Shown: positions 1-6,417 of the stretch, piece by piece | How positions within the stretch are numbered: the first letter of the stretch is position 1 | Layout of the letters: each line of letters opens with the position of its first letter | NCBI GenBank assembly: GCA_900544305.1 | Contig: UQUV01000068.1 | Location: 1 to 7,203 of the forward strand | Reading direction: 5' to 3' | Length of the DNA: 7,203 nt | Source of the DNA: an uncultured Porphyromonadaceae bacterium | GTDB lineage: Bacteria > Bacteroidota > Bacteroidia > Bacteroidales > Muribaculaceae | Program-made: the position numbers and the translations under genes | Notes under the pieces: generated by a model | What the model was told of the DNA's origin: nothing | Databases searched by the model: none | What the model saw: only the letters and a program-made list of their open reading frames with translations

Positions 1-127
1 CGTTTGACTTAATCATCTCCCAACGGCCTACCAACGGAGAATCGGCAGAATCCTCAGCACAGGACACCAGCAGCATACACATCACAACAACAGACATGAG
101 TGTTGCCCACAAATTTCGTTTTGTCAT
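1..127 (-). CDS. Small lipoprotein with lipocalin-like G-x-W motif (3' part cut off by window edge)
   Basis: This reading frame is open from an ATG at 127 to the window edge, giving 42 complete codons. The N-terminus is a lipoprotein signal peptide: basic MTKR, a hydrophobic stretch to about residue 20, and the lipobox LVSC with Cys23 as the expected lipidation site. Eight residues after the cysteine a short acidic/serine linker leads into LVGRWE, the G-x-W motif (G34, W36) typical of the first strand of lipocalin-like domains. The complete gene upstream (155-598) has the same layout, with LVGNWE after its lipobox, so the two look like tandem paralogs. The gap between them is 27 bases, too short for a full promoter, and I see no TAnnTTTG element, so co-transcription is likely. 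An AG-rich AGAAG lies just before the ATG. The protein is predicted to sit in a membrane facing the periplasm or cell surface. Its function is unknown and the rest of the domain cannot be seen. Confidence 0.75.
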   Translation of the reverse strand, partial: MTKRNLWATLMSVVVMCMLLVSCAEDSADSPLVGRWEMIKSN

Positions 128-154
128 AATCTTCTGTTTTTATTTTTAATAGGT

Positions 155-598
155 TTAATAAGCTACTCTATAGACATTATAGTTTCTGAAATCGCGGTAT
201 TCAGAAAAATACAGATAACTTCCACGGCGTTCATAATAGCAGGATGTACGGCCAAGATAAGAATTGAAATATTCTATATACAGCTCCCGTCCGTAGCCGG
301 TGCTCCATGTAAAAGGTTCAGCAACGATATTCCCACGATTGTCAAAATAGCAATAGTAACCGTCGCCGTTGTCATAAAAATTATAATAGTTCACGTCATT
401 ACGGCTAACAGGATATCCGTTATATTCATACAGTTCCCAATTACCGACAAGTTCATGAACGTAATTTTCGTTTTCACAATAGGTTACGTCGCACGACGAA
501 ACCATCGTGCCCATTACTGCAACAACCAAAAGAACCGGCAGACAAGATATTGTTTTCACAGCCTTTCTATATAGCGTACCCATTTTACTCATAAACAT
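155..598 (-). CDS. Tyrosine-rich small lipoprotein, lipocalin-like; function unknown
   Basis: The frame is open from an ATG at 628 (157 codons), but a consensus -7 promoter element (622-629) covers that ATG. Translation more likely begins at the ATG at 598 (147 residues) or 592, just after AG-rich sequence (AAGAAAGAATA). From 598 the signal peptide runs through a hydrophobic core to the lipobox VSSC, with Cys36 as the lipid anchor. The 112-residue mature part begins with about 15 polar residues, then LVGNWELYEY, a lipocalin-type G-x-W motif (G52, W54), followed by short alternating segments that look like beta strands. Its composition is striking: 23 Tyr, 6 Phe and 2 Trp out of 112 residues, plus three non-lipid cysteines (41, 83, 120). 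It is followed after 27 bases by a second G-x-W lipoprotein. A small periplasmic or outer-membrane beta-barrel or sandwich is plausible. The ligand and role are unknown; I recognise the architecture, not a specific named family. Confidence 0.85.
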   Translation of the reverse strand: MFMSKMGTLYRKAVKTISCLPVLLVVAVMGTMVSSCDVTYCENENYVHELVGNWELYEYNGYPVSRNDVNYYNFYDNGDGYYCYFDNRGNIVAEPFTWSTGYGRELYIEYFNSYLGRTSCYYERRGSYLYFSEYRDFRNYNVYRVAY

Positions 599-621
599 TA
601 TTCTTTCTTGTTTCAATAATG

Positions 622-654
622 CAAACATACTACAAATAGTTGGAAAAAGCCAAA
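622..654 (-). promoter_or_regulatory. Bacteroides-type -33/-7 promoter for the Tyr-rich lipoprotein gene
   Basis: On the minus strand TTTG (654-651) is followed after 21 bases by TATGTTTG (629-622). This is an exact match to the TAnnTTTG -7 element of the Bacteroides primary sigma factor, with near-ideal spacing. Transcription would start around 614-618, leaving a leader of about 16-20 bases before the ATG at 598. The ATG at 628 lies inside the -7 element, which rules it out as a start if this promoter is used. The promoter sits in the 3'-flanking region of the upstream phospholipase gene, so the lipoprotein pair can be expressed independently of it. Confidence 0.7.
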
Positions 655-679
655 TACTTGCAGAAAATAGACATAGTCC

Positions 680-1522
680 CTAAAATTCGCTGAAAAGCTG
701 CGGTTTGATTACCAGACCTATGCGCAGGCGGGAATGGTACTGATTGTAGTCAAGAAGGTTTTCGCCGTAGCCATTATAGTACTGCAAAAACAAGAACTGG
801 TTTTCATCCTTAAAAAGACGGTAGTTTACTTCCCAGATAGTGTTATATTTAAAATTCCAGCCCTTGCGCTTCACCATTGTCAAGGCAAATCCAAAACGCT
901 TGTTGGGAGTTGTAAAGGTGGTACCGACCTGATATATGCCGCTATAATAAAGAATATCTTGATTGTTCTGTCCGTCGATAATAGGAATCCAGACCTTACC
1001 GTGCACCATAAAGTTCGGATCGATAAAAATGTTGCTTGCCAACGACACCTTGTTCCAACTGCGCGATTCAATGCCGTCCCTTCCGTTCGATTCGTGCTCA
1101 ATCATCAGTGTGACCTTACCCACATAACGGTTTTTCACAAAAAGATGCTTCGCCAAACCGATACCCGGATTAAAGTTGAAATCGCGCATAGGCATGGAAT
1201 TTTCAAACACGTTCCACATGCACTTTTGTGTGTAGAAAAGGTAAAGATAGGTGTTGAACGGCAAAGTACTCTTCGTCAGCCGCTGTGCAATGCTGACTTG
1301 AAACTTCACATCCGAATTAGTTGCCGTAGGTTTACCGCCGATAGTTGTTCCGGCTATAAAATAGTTGTCCTTATACAATGTGAAATACGGTCCGTTGTCC
1401 AAAGCCCGACGGATGCTGTCAGCTTCCAGTTTTTCTTTTTCGACCGTATTGACTATCTGCGCACGGGCAGGAAATCCCAGCGACAGAATCGTAATAAACA
1501 ATATTAGAATATAGCGATGCAT
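680..1522 (-). CDS. pldA: Outer membrane phospholipase A (OMPLA/PldA family)
   Basis: This is a 280-residue outer-membrane beta-barrel enzyme expected to hydrolyse acyl ester bonds of phospholipids that reach the outer leaflet, preserving outer-membrane asymmetry. The first 21 residues form a Sec signal peptide ending in ARA before Gln22, suiting signal peptidase I. The active-site block HESNGRDGIESRSWNKV (143-159) supplies His143, Ser145 and Asn157, with the same spacing as the E. coli OMPLA triad His142, Ser144, Asn156. The calcium-site residues Arg147 and Ser152 of E. coli correspond to Arg148 and Ser153. A second family signature, GYGENLLDYN, lies at 251-260. The chain ends in Phe, as usual for barrels inserted by the Bam complex, and alternating strands fill the region from about residue 45 to the end. 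The ATG at 1522 is the only start that keeps the signal peptide; the upstream frame is closed by a stop at 1544-1546. The gene is divergent from the DUF4369 lipoprotein gene. Family assignment is very firm; activity and dimerisation are inferred. Confidence 0.95.
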   Translation of the reverse strand: MHRYILILFITILSLGFPARAQIVNTVEKEKLEADSIRRALDNGPYFTLYKDNYFIAGTTIGGKPTATNSDVKFQVSIAQRLTKSTLPFNTYLYLFYTQKCMWNVFENSMPMRDFNFNPGIGLAKHLFVKNRYVGKVTLMIEHESNGRDGIESRSWNKVSLASNIFIDPNFMVHGKVWIPIIDGQNNQDILYYSGIYQVGTTFTTPNKRFGFALTMVKRKGWNFKYNTIWEVNYRLFKDENQFLFLQYYNGYGENLLDYNQYHSRLRIGLVIKPQLFSEF

Positions 1523-1529
1523 ACAGTCG

Positions 1530-1537
1530 CAAAAATA
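1530..1537 (-). promoter_or_regulatory. Possible -7 element for the phospholipase gene
   Basis: On the minus strand TATTTTTG matches TAnnTTTG exactly, 7 bases before the ATG at 1522. I see no TTG at the expected -33 distance. If used, transcription would begin within a few bases of the start codon, giving an almost leaderless mRNA. A one-mismatch alternative, TAAATTTC at 1546-1539, would give a leader of about 10 bases. In an AT-rich spacer either could be chance. Confidence 0.25.
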
Positions 1538-1588
1538 CGAAATTTATTCACAATTAATTGTATCCAGTTCCTAAATATAGTTTTATTA

Positions 1589-1620
1589 TTTGCTCCTTTA
1601 ATGGTAAAAATGTACTTTTG
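1589..1620 (+). promoter_or_regulatory. Bacteroides-type -33/-7 promoter for the DUF4369 lipoprotein gene
   Basis: TTTG (1589-1592), a 20-base spacer and TACTTTTG (1613-1620) match the TTTG / TAnnTTTG consensus exactly. The expected transcription start is about 1624-1628, leaving roughly 18-22 bases before the ATG at 1646. The position supports 1646 as the true start and excludes the in-frame ATGs further upstream (1517, 1601, 1610). The promoter may also drive yifB downstream, because no other promoter is evident in the gap between the two genes. Confidence 0.75.
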
Positions 1621-1645
1621 TTTCTATATCCGACAAAAAAGCAGT

Positions 1646-2665
1646 ATGAAGAATTTTATTTTTCTGTCAGTTCTATTTCTGATGACCCTGTTTGCCGTGT
1701 CCTGTACGAGCAAAGAATTCAAAGTGGAAGGAAAATTCAGCGATGCAGGAACTCAAAACCTGCGCTTCGTCTACGTTTCGAACGATGCCATCCACACACA
1801 GTGGATACCGACTGTCGACGGTTCTTTCAGCCTGATTGGCACGTCGGACGAACTGACTGTTGTTTATGTCTATTCTGCTCAAATGAGACTTATCACTCAC
1901 TTTGCCGTTAAAAACGGTCAGACTATCAGCATTGAAGGTGAGCTGAAAGACAATTTCAACATTACAACAAAAGGCAATGAAGAGAGTGAGGAATGGAATT
2001 CTTTCATCATAGCACATGCTTCTGACTTCAAGGAAAGAAACTCGGAAAAAACCGACAAGGCAATTGCCGAATTCATAAAGGCCAATCCGAAAAATGTGGT
2101 AAGCACGCTGCTGCTCACCTGCGACTATACGGATATCCGCTCGGAGGAGGCACAGAAACTGTTTGAATCAATCGACGAAAAGGCACGCCCCGAACAACTG
2201 ACTGTACTCTACAATGATCTGTTGCTCCGTGAAATTGAAAAGCAGAAACCACTGACAGTACTGAACCTGCGTAACAGCAAGGATTCATTGGAAACCGTGC
2301 AAAGCAATGAAGCAAAACTGTCGCTTTACTATTTCTGGAAAGAGAGCAACACAAAACGTGACAGCATCGTCAGCCAACTGAAAAAGCTCGAAAAGAATGC
2401 CGGCAAAGAAAACCTTAGAATTGTCGATATTTCCATAAAACCTGACACTTTTGGATGGGGAAGAATAGTGGCACGCGACTCTGTCAAATGGAAACACTAT
2501 GTTGCCGTTGGCGGACCGGTTGACAAAACTATTGCCGACCTCAACATTTCCGCACCTAAATTCTTCATTCTGACCGACTCGACCGGCACTCAACTGTACC
2601 GGGGAATAGACGTGGAAGAAGCCTGCAAGGCTGCGGAATCAAAAATTCAGGCACTGAAGAAATAA
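1646..2665 (+). CDS. DUF4369 lipoprotein with degenerate thioredoxin-like C-terminal domain
   Basis: This is a 339-residue lipoprotein. The signal peptide MKNFIFLSVL... ends in the lipobox AVSC with Cys20 as lipid anchor. Residues about 24-120 resemble the DUF4369 beta domain found at the N-terminus of many Bacteroidota TlpA/ResA-like proteins (FKVEGKFSDAG..., then VKNGQTISIEGEL). A helical linker follows (about 120-220). Residues about 223-339 look like a thioredoxin fold: LSLYYFW at 225-231 corresponds to the strand before the active site, and APKFFIL at 303-309 keeps the proline (Pro304) that is cis in thioredoxins. Where TlpA-like proteins have W-C-x-x-C this one reads SNTKR (234-238), so both catalytic cysteines are missing; the only other cysteines are 159 and 327. 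Disulfide exchange is therefore unlikely, and a binding or structural role in the envelope is more plausible. The frame extends upstream to 1517, but the promoter and the signal peptide fix the start at 1646. yifB follows 60 bases later. Confidence 0.92.
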   Translation: MKNFIFLSVLFLMTLFAVSCTSKEFKVEGKFSDAGTQNLRFVYVSNDAIHTQWIPTVDGSFSLIGTSDELTVVYVYSAQMRLITHFAVKNGQTISIEGELKDNFNITTKGNEESEEWNSFIIAHASDFKERNSEKTDKAIAEFIKANPKNVVSTLLLTCDYTDIRSEEAQKLFESIDEKARPEQLTVLYNDLLLREIEKQKPLTVLNLRNSKDSLETVQSNEAKLSLYYFWKESNTKRDSIVSQLKKLEKNAGKENLRIVDISIKPDTFGWGRIVARDSVKWKHYVAVGGPVDKTIADLNISAPKFFILTDSTGTQLYRGIDVEEACKAAESKIQALKK

Positions 2666-2725
2666 TATATCTGGGAACCACCTATTCCCTTCATACATAC
2701 CATAACAACACAAACCATTAGCCTT

Positions 2726-4273
2726 ATGTTAGTAAAAGTAAATGCAGCAGCTGTCCAAGGCATCGATGCCCTTCCGGTGATGATTGAAGTATCGGTAGAG
2801 AAAGGATTCAGCACATACATAGTCGGACTCCCCGACACAGCCGTCAAGGAAAGCTATCAGCGCATCATGTCGGCTATAAAGCTGAACGGATTGACCTTTC
2901 CTCACAAGAAAATAGTCATCAACATGTCGCCGGCCGATTTAAAAAAAGAAGGGACAGCCTACGATTTGCCCATTGCCATCGGTATTCTTGCCGGTGACGA
3001 ACAGGTGAAATCAGAAAAACTTTCCCGCTACATGCTGATGGGAGAACTGTCGCTCGACGGTTCCGTGCTGCCGGTAAAAGGAATACTGCCTATGGCCATC
3101 AAAGCTCGGGAGGACGGATTGGAAGCCATTTTCGTACCGAAAGCCAATGTAATGGAAGCAGCCGTTGTCAACCGCTTGAAAGTCTATGGTGTCGACAATA
3201 TGATGGAAGTGGTGGGTTTCCTCAACGGTACACACGAACTCCAGCCAACAGAAATAGACACACGCGAAATGTTCCGCCGTCAAATCAACCATTTTGACGT
3301 GGATTTCTCGGAAGTGAAAGGACAGGAAAATGTGAAACGTGCCTTTGAGGTGGCATGTGCTGGCGGACACAATATCCTGCTGATAGGCTCACCCGGTTCG
3401 GGCAAATCAATGATGGCAAAACGACTGCCTACCATATTGCCTCCTCTGACGCTTCAGGAGGCATTGGAAACAACCAAGATACATTCCGTTGCCGGAAAGC
3501 TCGAACGGGGCTCTATGCTCCTTACACAGCGTCCTTTCCGCTCTCCACATCATACGATATCACCCGTCGCGCTTGTCGGTGGCGGTTCCTACCCTATGCC
3601 AGGCGAAATAAGCCTTGCTCATAACGGGATACTCTTTCTGGACGAGTTTCCCGAATTCTCAAGACAGGTACTGGAAGTAATGCGCCAACCGCTGGAAGAC
3701 CGCCGTATCACCGTCTCACGGGCAAAATACACGGTCGACTATCCGGCTGGATTCATGCTGGTGGCTTCAATGAACCCGTGCCCGTGCGGCTACTACAATC
3801 ACCCGAAGAAGAAATGTATATGTCCACCTGGAGCCGTACAACGCTATCTGAACCGTATTTCCGGTCCGCTGCTCGACCGCATTGATATGCAGGTGGAAGT
3901 AGCTCCGGTAGAATTTGACGAAATATCATCAAACATCCCGACAGAAAGCAGTGAAACGATACGCGAACGTGTCATCAAGGCACGCGAAATACAGACACGC
4001 CGCTATGCCGGTATTCCAAACGTACACTGCAACGCTCAGATGACAACACGCCTGCTTCACGAATATGCACAGCCCGATGAAAAAGGACTTGAACGGCTAA
4101 AAGAGGCCATGACCCGCCTGAACATGTCGGCACGTGCCTACGACCGTATTCTGCGCGTAGCCCGCACGATTGCCGATTTGGACGGCTCGGAAAACGTACA
4201 GATGCACCACATTCAGGAAGCCATCAGCTACCGCAACCTCGACCGCGCCAACTGGGCCGGAACGTATTTCTAA
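2726..4273 (+). CDS. yifB: YifB/ComM family Mg-chelatase-like AAA+ ATPase
   Basis: This is a 515-residue, full-length cytoplasmic protein of the family that includes the competence protein ComM, a DNA helicase shown elsewhere to promote branch migration during integration of transformed DNA. The N-terminal ChlI/Lon-protease-like domain spans about 18-170 (NMSPADLKKEGTAYDLP near 66-82). The AAA+ Mg-chelatase domain covers about 190-395: Walker A GSPGSGKS at 221-228, Walker B ILFLDEF at 302-308 and sensor-1 Asn350 in ASMNP. A cysteine cluster C-x-C-x9-C-x-C (352, 354, 364, 366) sits in a loop and probably binds a metal such as zinc. LLDRID (382-387) is the conserved family segment, and the C-terminal helical lid (about 400-505) contains SARAYDRILRVARTIADL with the sensor-2 arginine region. 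Many YifB proteins lie in genomes with no known competence system, so the cellular role here is open. The start at 2726 begins the conserved MLVKVNAAAVQGI. The gene probably shares a transcript with the lipoprotein gene before it. Confidence 0.97.
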   Translation: MLVKVNAAAVQGIDALPVMIEVSVEKGFSTYIVGLPDTAVKESYQRIMSAIKLNGLTFPHKKIVINMSPADLKKEGTAYDLPIAIGILAGDEQVKSEKLSRYMLMGELSLDGSVLPVKGILPMAIKAREDGLEAIFVPKANVMEAAVVNRLKVYGVDNMMEVVGFLNGTHELQPTEIDTREMFRRQINHFDVDFSEVKGQENVKRAFEVACAGGHNILLIGSPGSGKSMMAKRLPTILPPLTLQEALETTKIHSVAGKLERGSMLLTQRPFRSPHHTISPVALVGGGSYPMPGEISLAHNGILFLDEFPEFSRQVLEVMRQPLEDRRITVSRAKYTVDYPAGFMLVASMNPCPCGYYNHPKKKCICPPGAVQRYLNRISGPLLDRIDMQVEVAPVEFDEISSNIPTESSETIRERVIKAREIQTRRYAGIPNVHCNAQMTTRLLHEYAQPDEKGLERLKEAMTRLNMSARAYDRILRVARTIADLDGSENVQMHHIQEAISYRNLDRANWAGTYF

Positions 4274-4277
4274 TACG
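4263..4277. repeat. Short inverted repeat over the yifB stop codon
   Basis: CGTATT (4263-4268), a 3-base loop and AATACG (4272-4277) form a perfect 6-bp hairpin that includes the yifB TAA. It lies where yifB converges on the wbqC-like gene, with only 18 bases between the two stop codons. Neither strand has a following T tract and the stem is AT-rich, so it is a weak candidate for a two-way terminator and could be chance. Confidence 0.25.
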
Positions 4278-4291
4278 AAATGAATTGCTGT

Positions 4292-4906
4292 TTACTTATG
4301 ACCGACAAAATGATAGATAGCCTGGCGGCCTTCGTTGAAAAGAAGATCCAATATACTTAGATTGGGAATAAAACCTTGCTTGTCACTCCAAATCTGATAG
4401 TAGGAAGGAAGAGAATACTCACAGAAATCAATCTGTCGACGGTCACGGAAATCGTGCAGTATATCAAAACTCATACTACCGTCAGCAACTTTTGTTTCTA
4501 TCGGCAGGTCAAGAAAATCAACAATCAGACGGTGAAGTTCCAAGTTGAATTCACCGACCGTTGTTATGTCACTTTGATACAGTTGTTTTAAATCATCTGC
4601 GAAATATTCGAAAAAAGGAGTACGACCATAAGCTGAAAAAAGAGCTCCCCAATGATTATGCCGCCAGTTGCCATGCTCTGAAAGCACTATTTCTCCAACT
4701 TTTTGGGAACTGTTGGGTTTTGCCAACGGCATAGACAATGACTGACGTCCATTCGGCCCGACAATGTCCATGCGATTCATATATTTGTTTTTTTTGCAAA
4801 ACCTTTCCTCGATATCAAGAACAATAGACCCATAACGAAGCATGGCAGCATAGTAACCTACACTACCAGCATAACGTAAACTGAATATAGCTGTCGGTTC
4901 AGCCAT
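4292..4906 (-). CDS. WbqC family protein
   Basis: This 204-residue soluble protein has no signal peptide or membrane segment. It matches the WbqC-like family (PF08889): an N-terminal half with an xxYxGSVGYYAAML segment (11-23), a charged stretch ending in KKNKYMNRMDIVGPNG (38-53) and LSMPL (57-61); then NWRHNHW (80-86) with AYGRTPFFEYF (92-102); and the C-terminal hallmark NLSILDLLFNEG (182-193). The family is named after a gene in a lipopolysaccharide O-antigen cluster; as far as I know its biochemical activity is not established, so a sugar-modification role is only a suggestion. The ATG overlaps the lepB stop codon by one base (TAATG), pointing to translational coupling, and the gene is the last of the dapB-lepB-wbqC transcript. 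Assignment to the family is firm, function is not. Confidence 0.92.
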   Translation of the reverse strand: MAEPTAIFSLRYAGSVGYYAAMLRYGSIVLDIEERFCKKNKYMNRMDIVGPNGRQSLSMPLAKPNSSQKVGEIVLSEHGNWRHNHWGALFSAYGRTPFFEYFADDLKQLYQSDITTVGEFNLELHRLIVDFLDLPIETKVADGSMSFDILHDFRDRRQIDFCEYSLPSYYQIWSDKQGFIPNLSILDLLFNEGRQAIYHFVGHK

Positions 4907-4908
4907 TA
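4904..4908 (-). other. Stop/start overlap TAATG between lepB and the wbqC-like gene
   Basis: The TAA of lepB (4908-4906) and the ATG of the next gene (4906-4904) share one A. Ribosomes ending lepB could restart directly on the second gene, so the two products are likely made in linked amounts. Confidence 0.85.
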
Positions 4909-6405
4909 TTTATCAGGGTTAGCATCTTTAAACATACGATCCCAACGGAAACCGTTGAAGAAACCTTTATCACCATCAATAGAAATGATGACAAACATCG
5001 GAGTACCGACGATATGATCTTCCGGAACAAATCCCCAATAACGGGAATCGGCCGAATTATCACGGTTGTCGCCCACCATCCAATAATAGTCCATCTTAAA
5101 CTTATAGCGCGTAGTTTCTTCTCCATTAATATAAATTTTGCCGTCACGCACTTGCAGGTCATTACCTTCGTAATTCTTGATAGCACGTTCATAAATAGGC
5201 AAATTATACATATTCAATTCCAACGAACAGCCTTTCTTAGGAATCCATATACCTTTCTCCAAGTTGGCGGCGTAGTTGGCACGTGTCCATCCGTAATCTT
5301 TCATAATCGGATACACCGGAAGAACTTCCATTGCCGGCACGCGTTCCACTTCTTCTACGTAAGGCAATGCTTCGAAAAATTTAACCATTGAATATGTCAG
5401 AGGTACGGCATAAACAAGATTCAGCTTACCATAATAATCTATATTCTGCGGCTGATAGCTTCGGTCAGCAATGCTTACGCCGGCTTCTTCCCACACAATA
5501 TCCGTAATCTGTGTTCCGTCGGTACGGATGAAATAGTTAAACTGAACATTTTCAGGTTCTTCCAATGGTTTTCCATTGATATAGAAAACATTGTCGACAA
5601 TCTTCATATAATCACCCGGTAAACCGATTGCACGCTTCACATAATTCTCGCGACGGTCAACGGGACGATATATAACCTCACCGAAACGTTCTTTTTCCAA
5701 CTTCACATATTCACGTCCGACAGCAAGACAACGTTGCCCGTATTCATAACTTCCTTTTTCAAGGAAATTCTTGTCAGAAAGAGGATTCTGAGCAAGGAGG
5801 TCTTCACCAATCTTATAGCAAATCGTATAATAGTCAGGATTTTGAACATTGAACACAATCGTATCTCCTGCCGGATAGTTGAACACGACAATATCATTTC
5901 TTTCGATATTACGCACTCCTTTCAGACGATGATATGCAAACTGAGGTTTGTCGAAATAACTCTTCGTATTGATAATAGGAAATGTATTCTGAACAAGAGG
6001 AAAATGCAAAGGAGTTTGAGGAACACGCGGACCGTAACACATCTTGTTTACCCACAGATAATCGCCAACCAGCAAAGTCTTTTCCAAAGATGAAGACGGA
6101 ATTTTATAATTCTGTCCAACAAAAGCGAAAATAAAATAGACAAGAATCAGCGCATAGACAATGGAATCCACCCAGCTCATCACCGTGCGGACCGTCTTGT
6201 TTTCCGATTTTTTCCACCAGTTCCAAGGAATATACAGTGTGATGTATATATCAAACAACAAAGGGTAGACAAGCAGTACCCAATAGTTGTTCAACCACAC
6301 TACCCAAAAGAAAAAAATCAAAGACACCACCGCAAAACGTATCCAGCGTGTGGTCTTTACCTTTTCTATTCTTTCCTTAAACGACTTGCTGCTATTTTTT
6401 TCCAT
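4906..6405 (-). CDS. lepB: Signal peptidase I (S26 family), long Bacteroidota form
   Basis: This membrane-bound enzyme removes signal peptides from exported proteins on the periplasmic side. It is 499 residues long, against 324 in E. coli. A basic N-terminus is followed by hydrophobic segments at about 22-38, 40-60 and 77-97, with the KK-containing loop at 61-76 predicted cytoplasmic and the catalytic domain outside. The nucleophile is Ser106 in KIPSSSLEKTL (101-111); Leu107 replaces the Met that usually follows it. The general-base lysine is Lys257 in YVKRAIGLPGD (255-265). The box E motif GDNRDNSADSRYWGFVPE is at 445-462. The spacing from Ser106 to Lys257 (151 residues) is far larger than Ser91 to Lys146 in E. 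coli, and about 160 further residues lie between the PGD and GDNRDNS motifs, so there are insertions on both sides of the lysine. Such long forms are familiar in Bacteroidota. The gene starts 12 bases after dapB ends and overlaps the wbqC-like gene by one base. AAAAGAG precedes the ATG. Confidence 0.97.
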   Translation of the reverse strand: MEKNSSKSFKERIEKVKTTRWIRFAVVSLIFFFWVVWLNNYWVLLVYPLLFDIYITLYIPWNWWKKSENKTVRTVMSWVDSIVYALILVYFIFAFVGQNYKIPSSSLEKTLLVGDYLWVNKMCYGPRVPQTPLHFPLVQNTFPIINTKSYFDKPQFAYHRLKGVRNIERNDIVVFNYPAGDTIVFNVQNPDYYTICYKIGEDLLAQNPLSDKNFLEKGSYEYGQRCLAVGREYVKLEKERFGEVIYRPVDRRENYVKRAIGLPGDYMKIVDNVFYINGKPLEEPENVQFNYFIRTDGTQITDIVWEEAGVSIADRSYQPQNIDYYGKLNLVYAVPLTYSMVKFFEALPYVEEVERVPAMEVLPVYPIMKDYGWTRANYAANLEKGIWIPKKGCSLELNMYNLPIYERAIKNYEGNDLQVRDGKIYINGEETTRYKFKMDYYWMVGDNRDNSADSRYWGFVPEDHIVGTPMFVIISIDGDKGFFNGFRWDRMFKDANPDK

Positions 6406-6417
6406 CTTGACTCTTTT

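Noticed and set aside
734..1507. 257-codon open frame on the plus strand opposite the phospholipase gene
   Set aside because: It is antisense to a gene with a complete catalytic motif set, has no recognisable domain, and its length follows from the codon use of the real gene.
1517..1645. 43-codon N-terminal extension of the DUF4369 lipoprotein frame
   Set aside because: It contains the -33 and -7 promoter elements and would bury the signal peptide; the start at 1646 is better.
2673..2689. GGGAA / TTCCC hairpin between the lipoprotein gene and yifB, considered as a terminator
   Set aside because: It has only a 5-bp stem with a 7-base loop and no T tract, so read-through into yifB is more likely.
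4899..5897. Smaller overlapping open frames within lepB on both strands (for example 4899-5192, 5014-5391, 5703-5897)
   Set aside because: They lie wholly inside a gene with clear S26 motifs and show no domain, signal or start context of their own.
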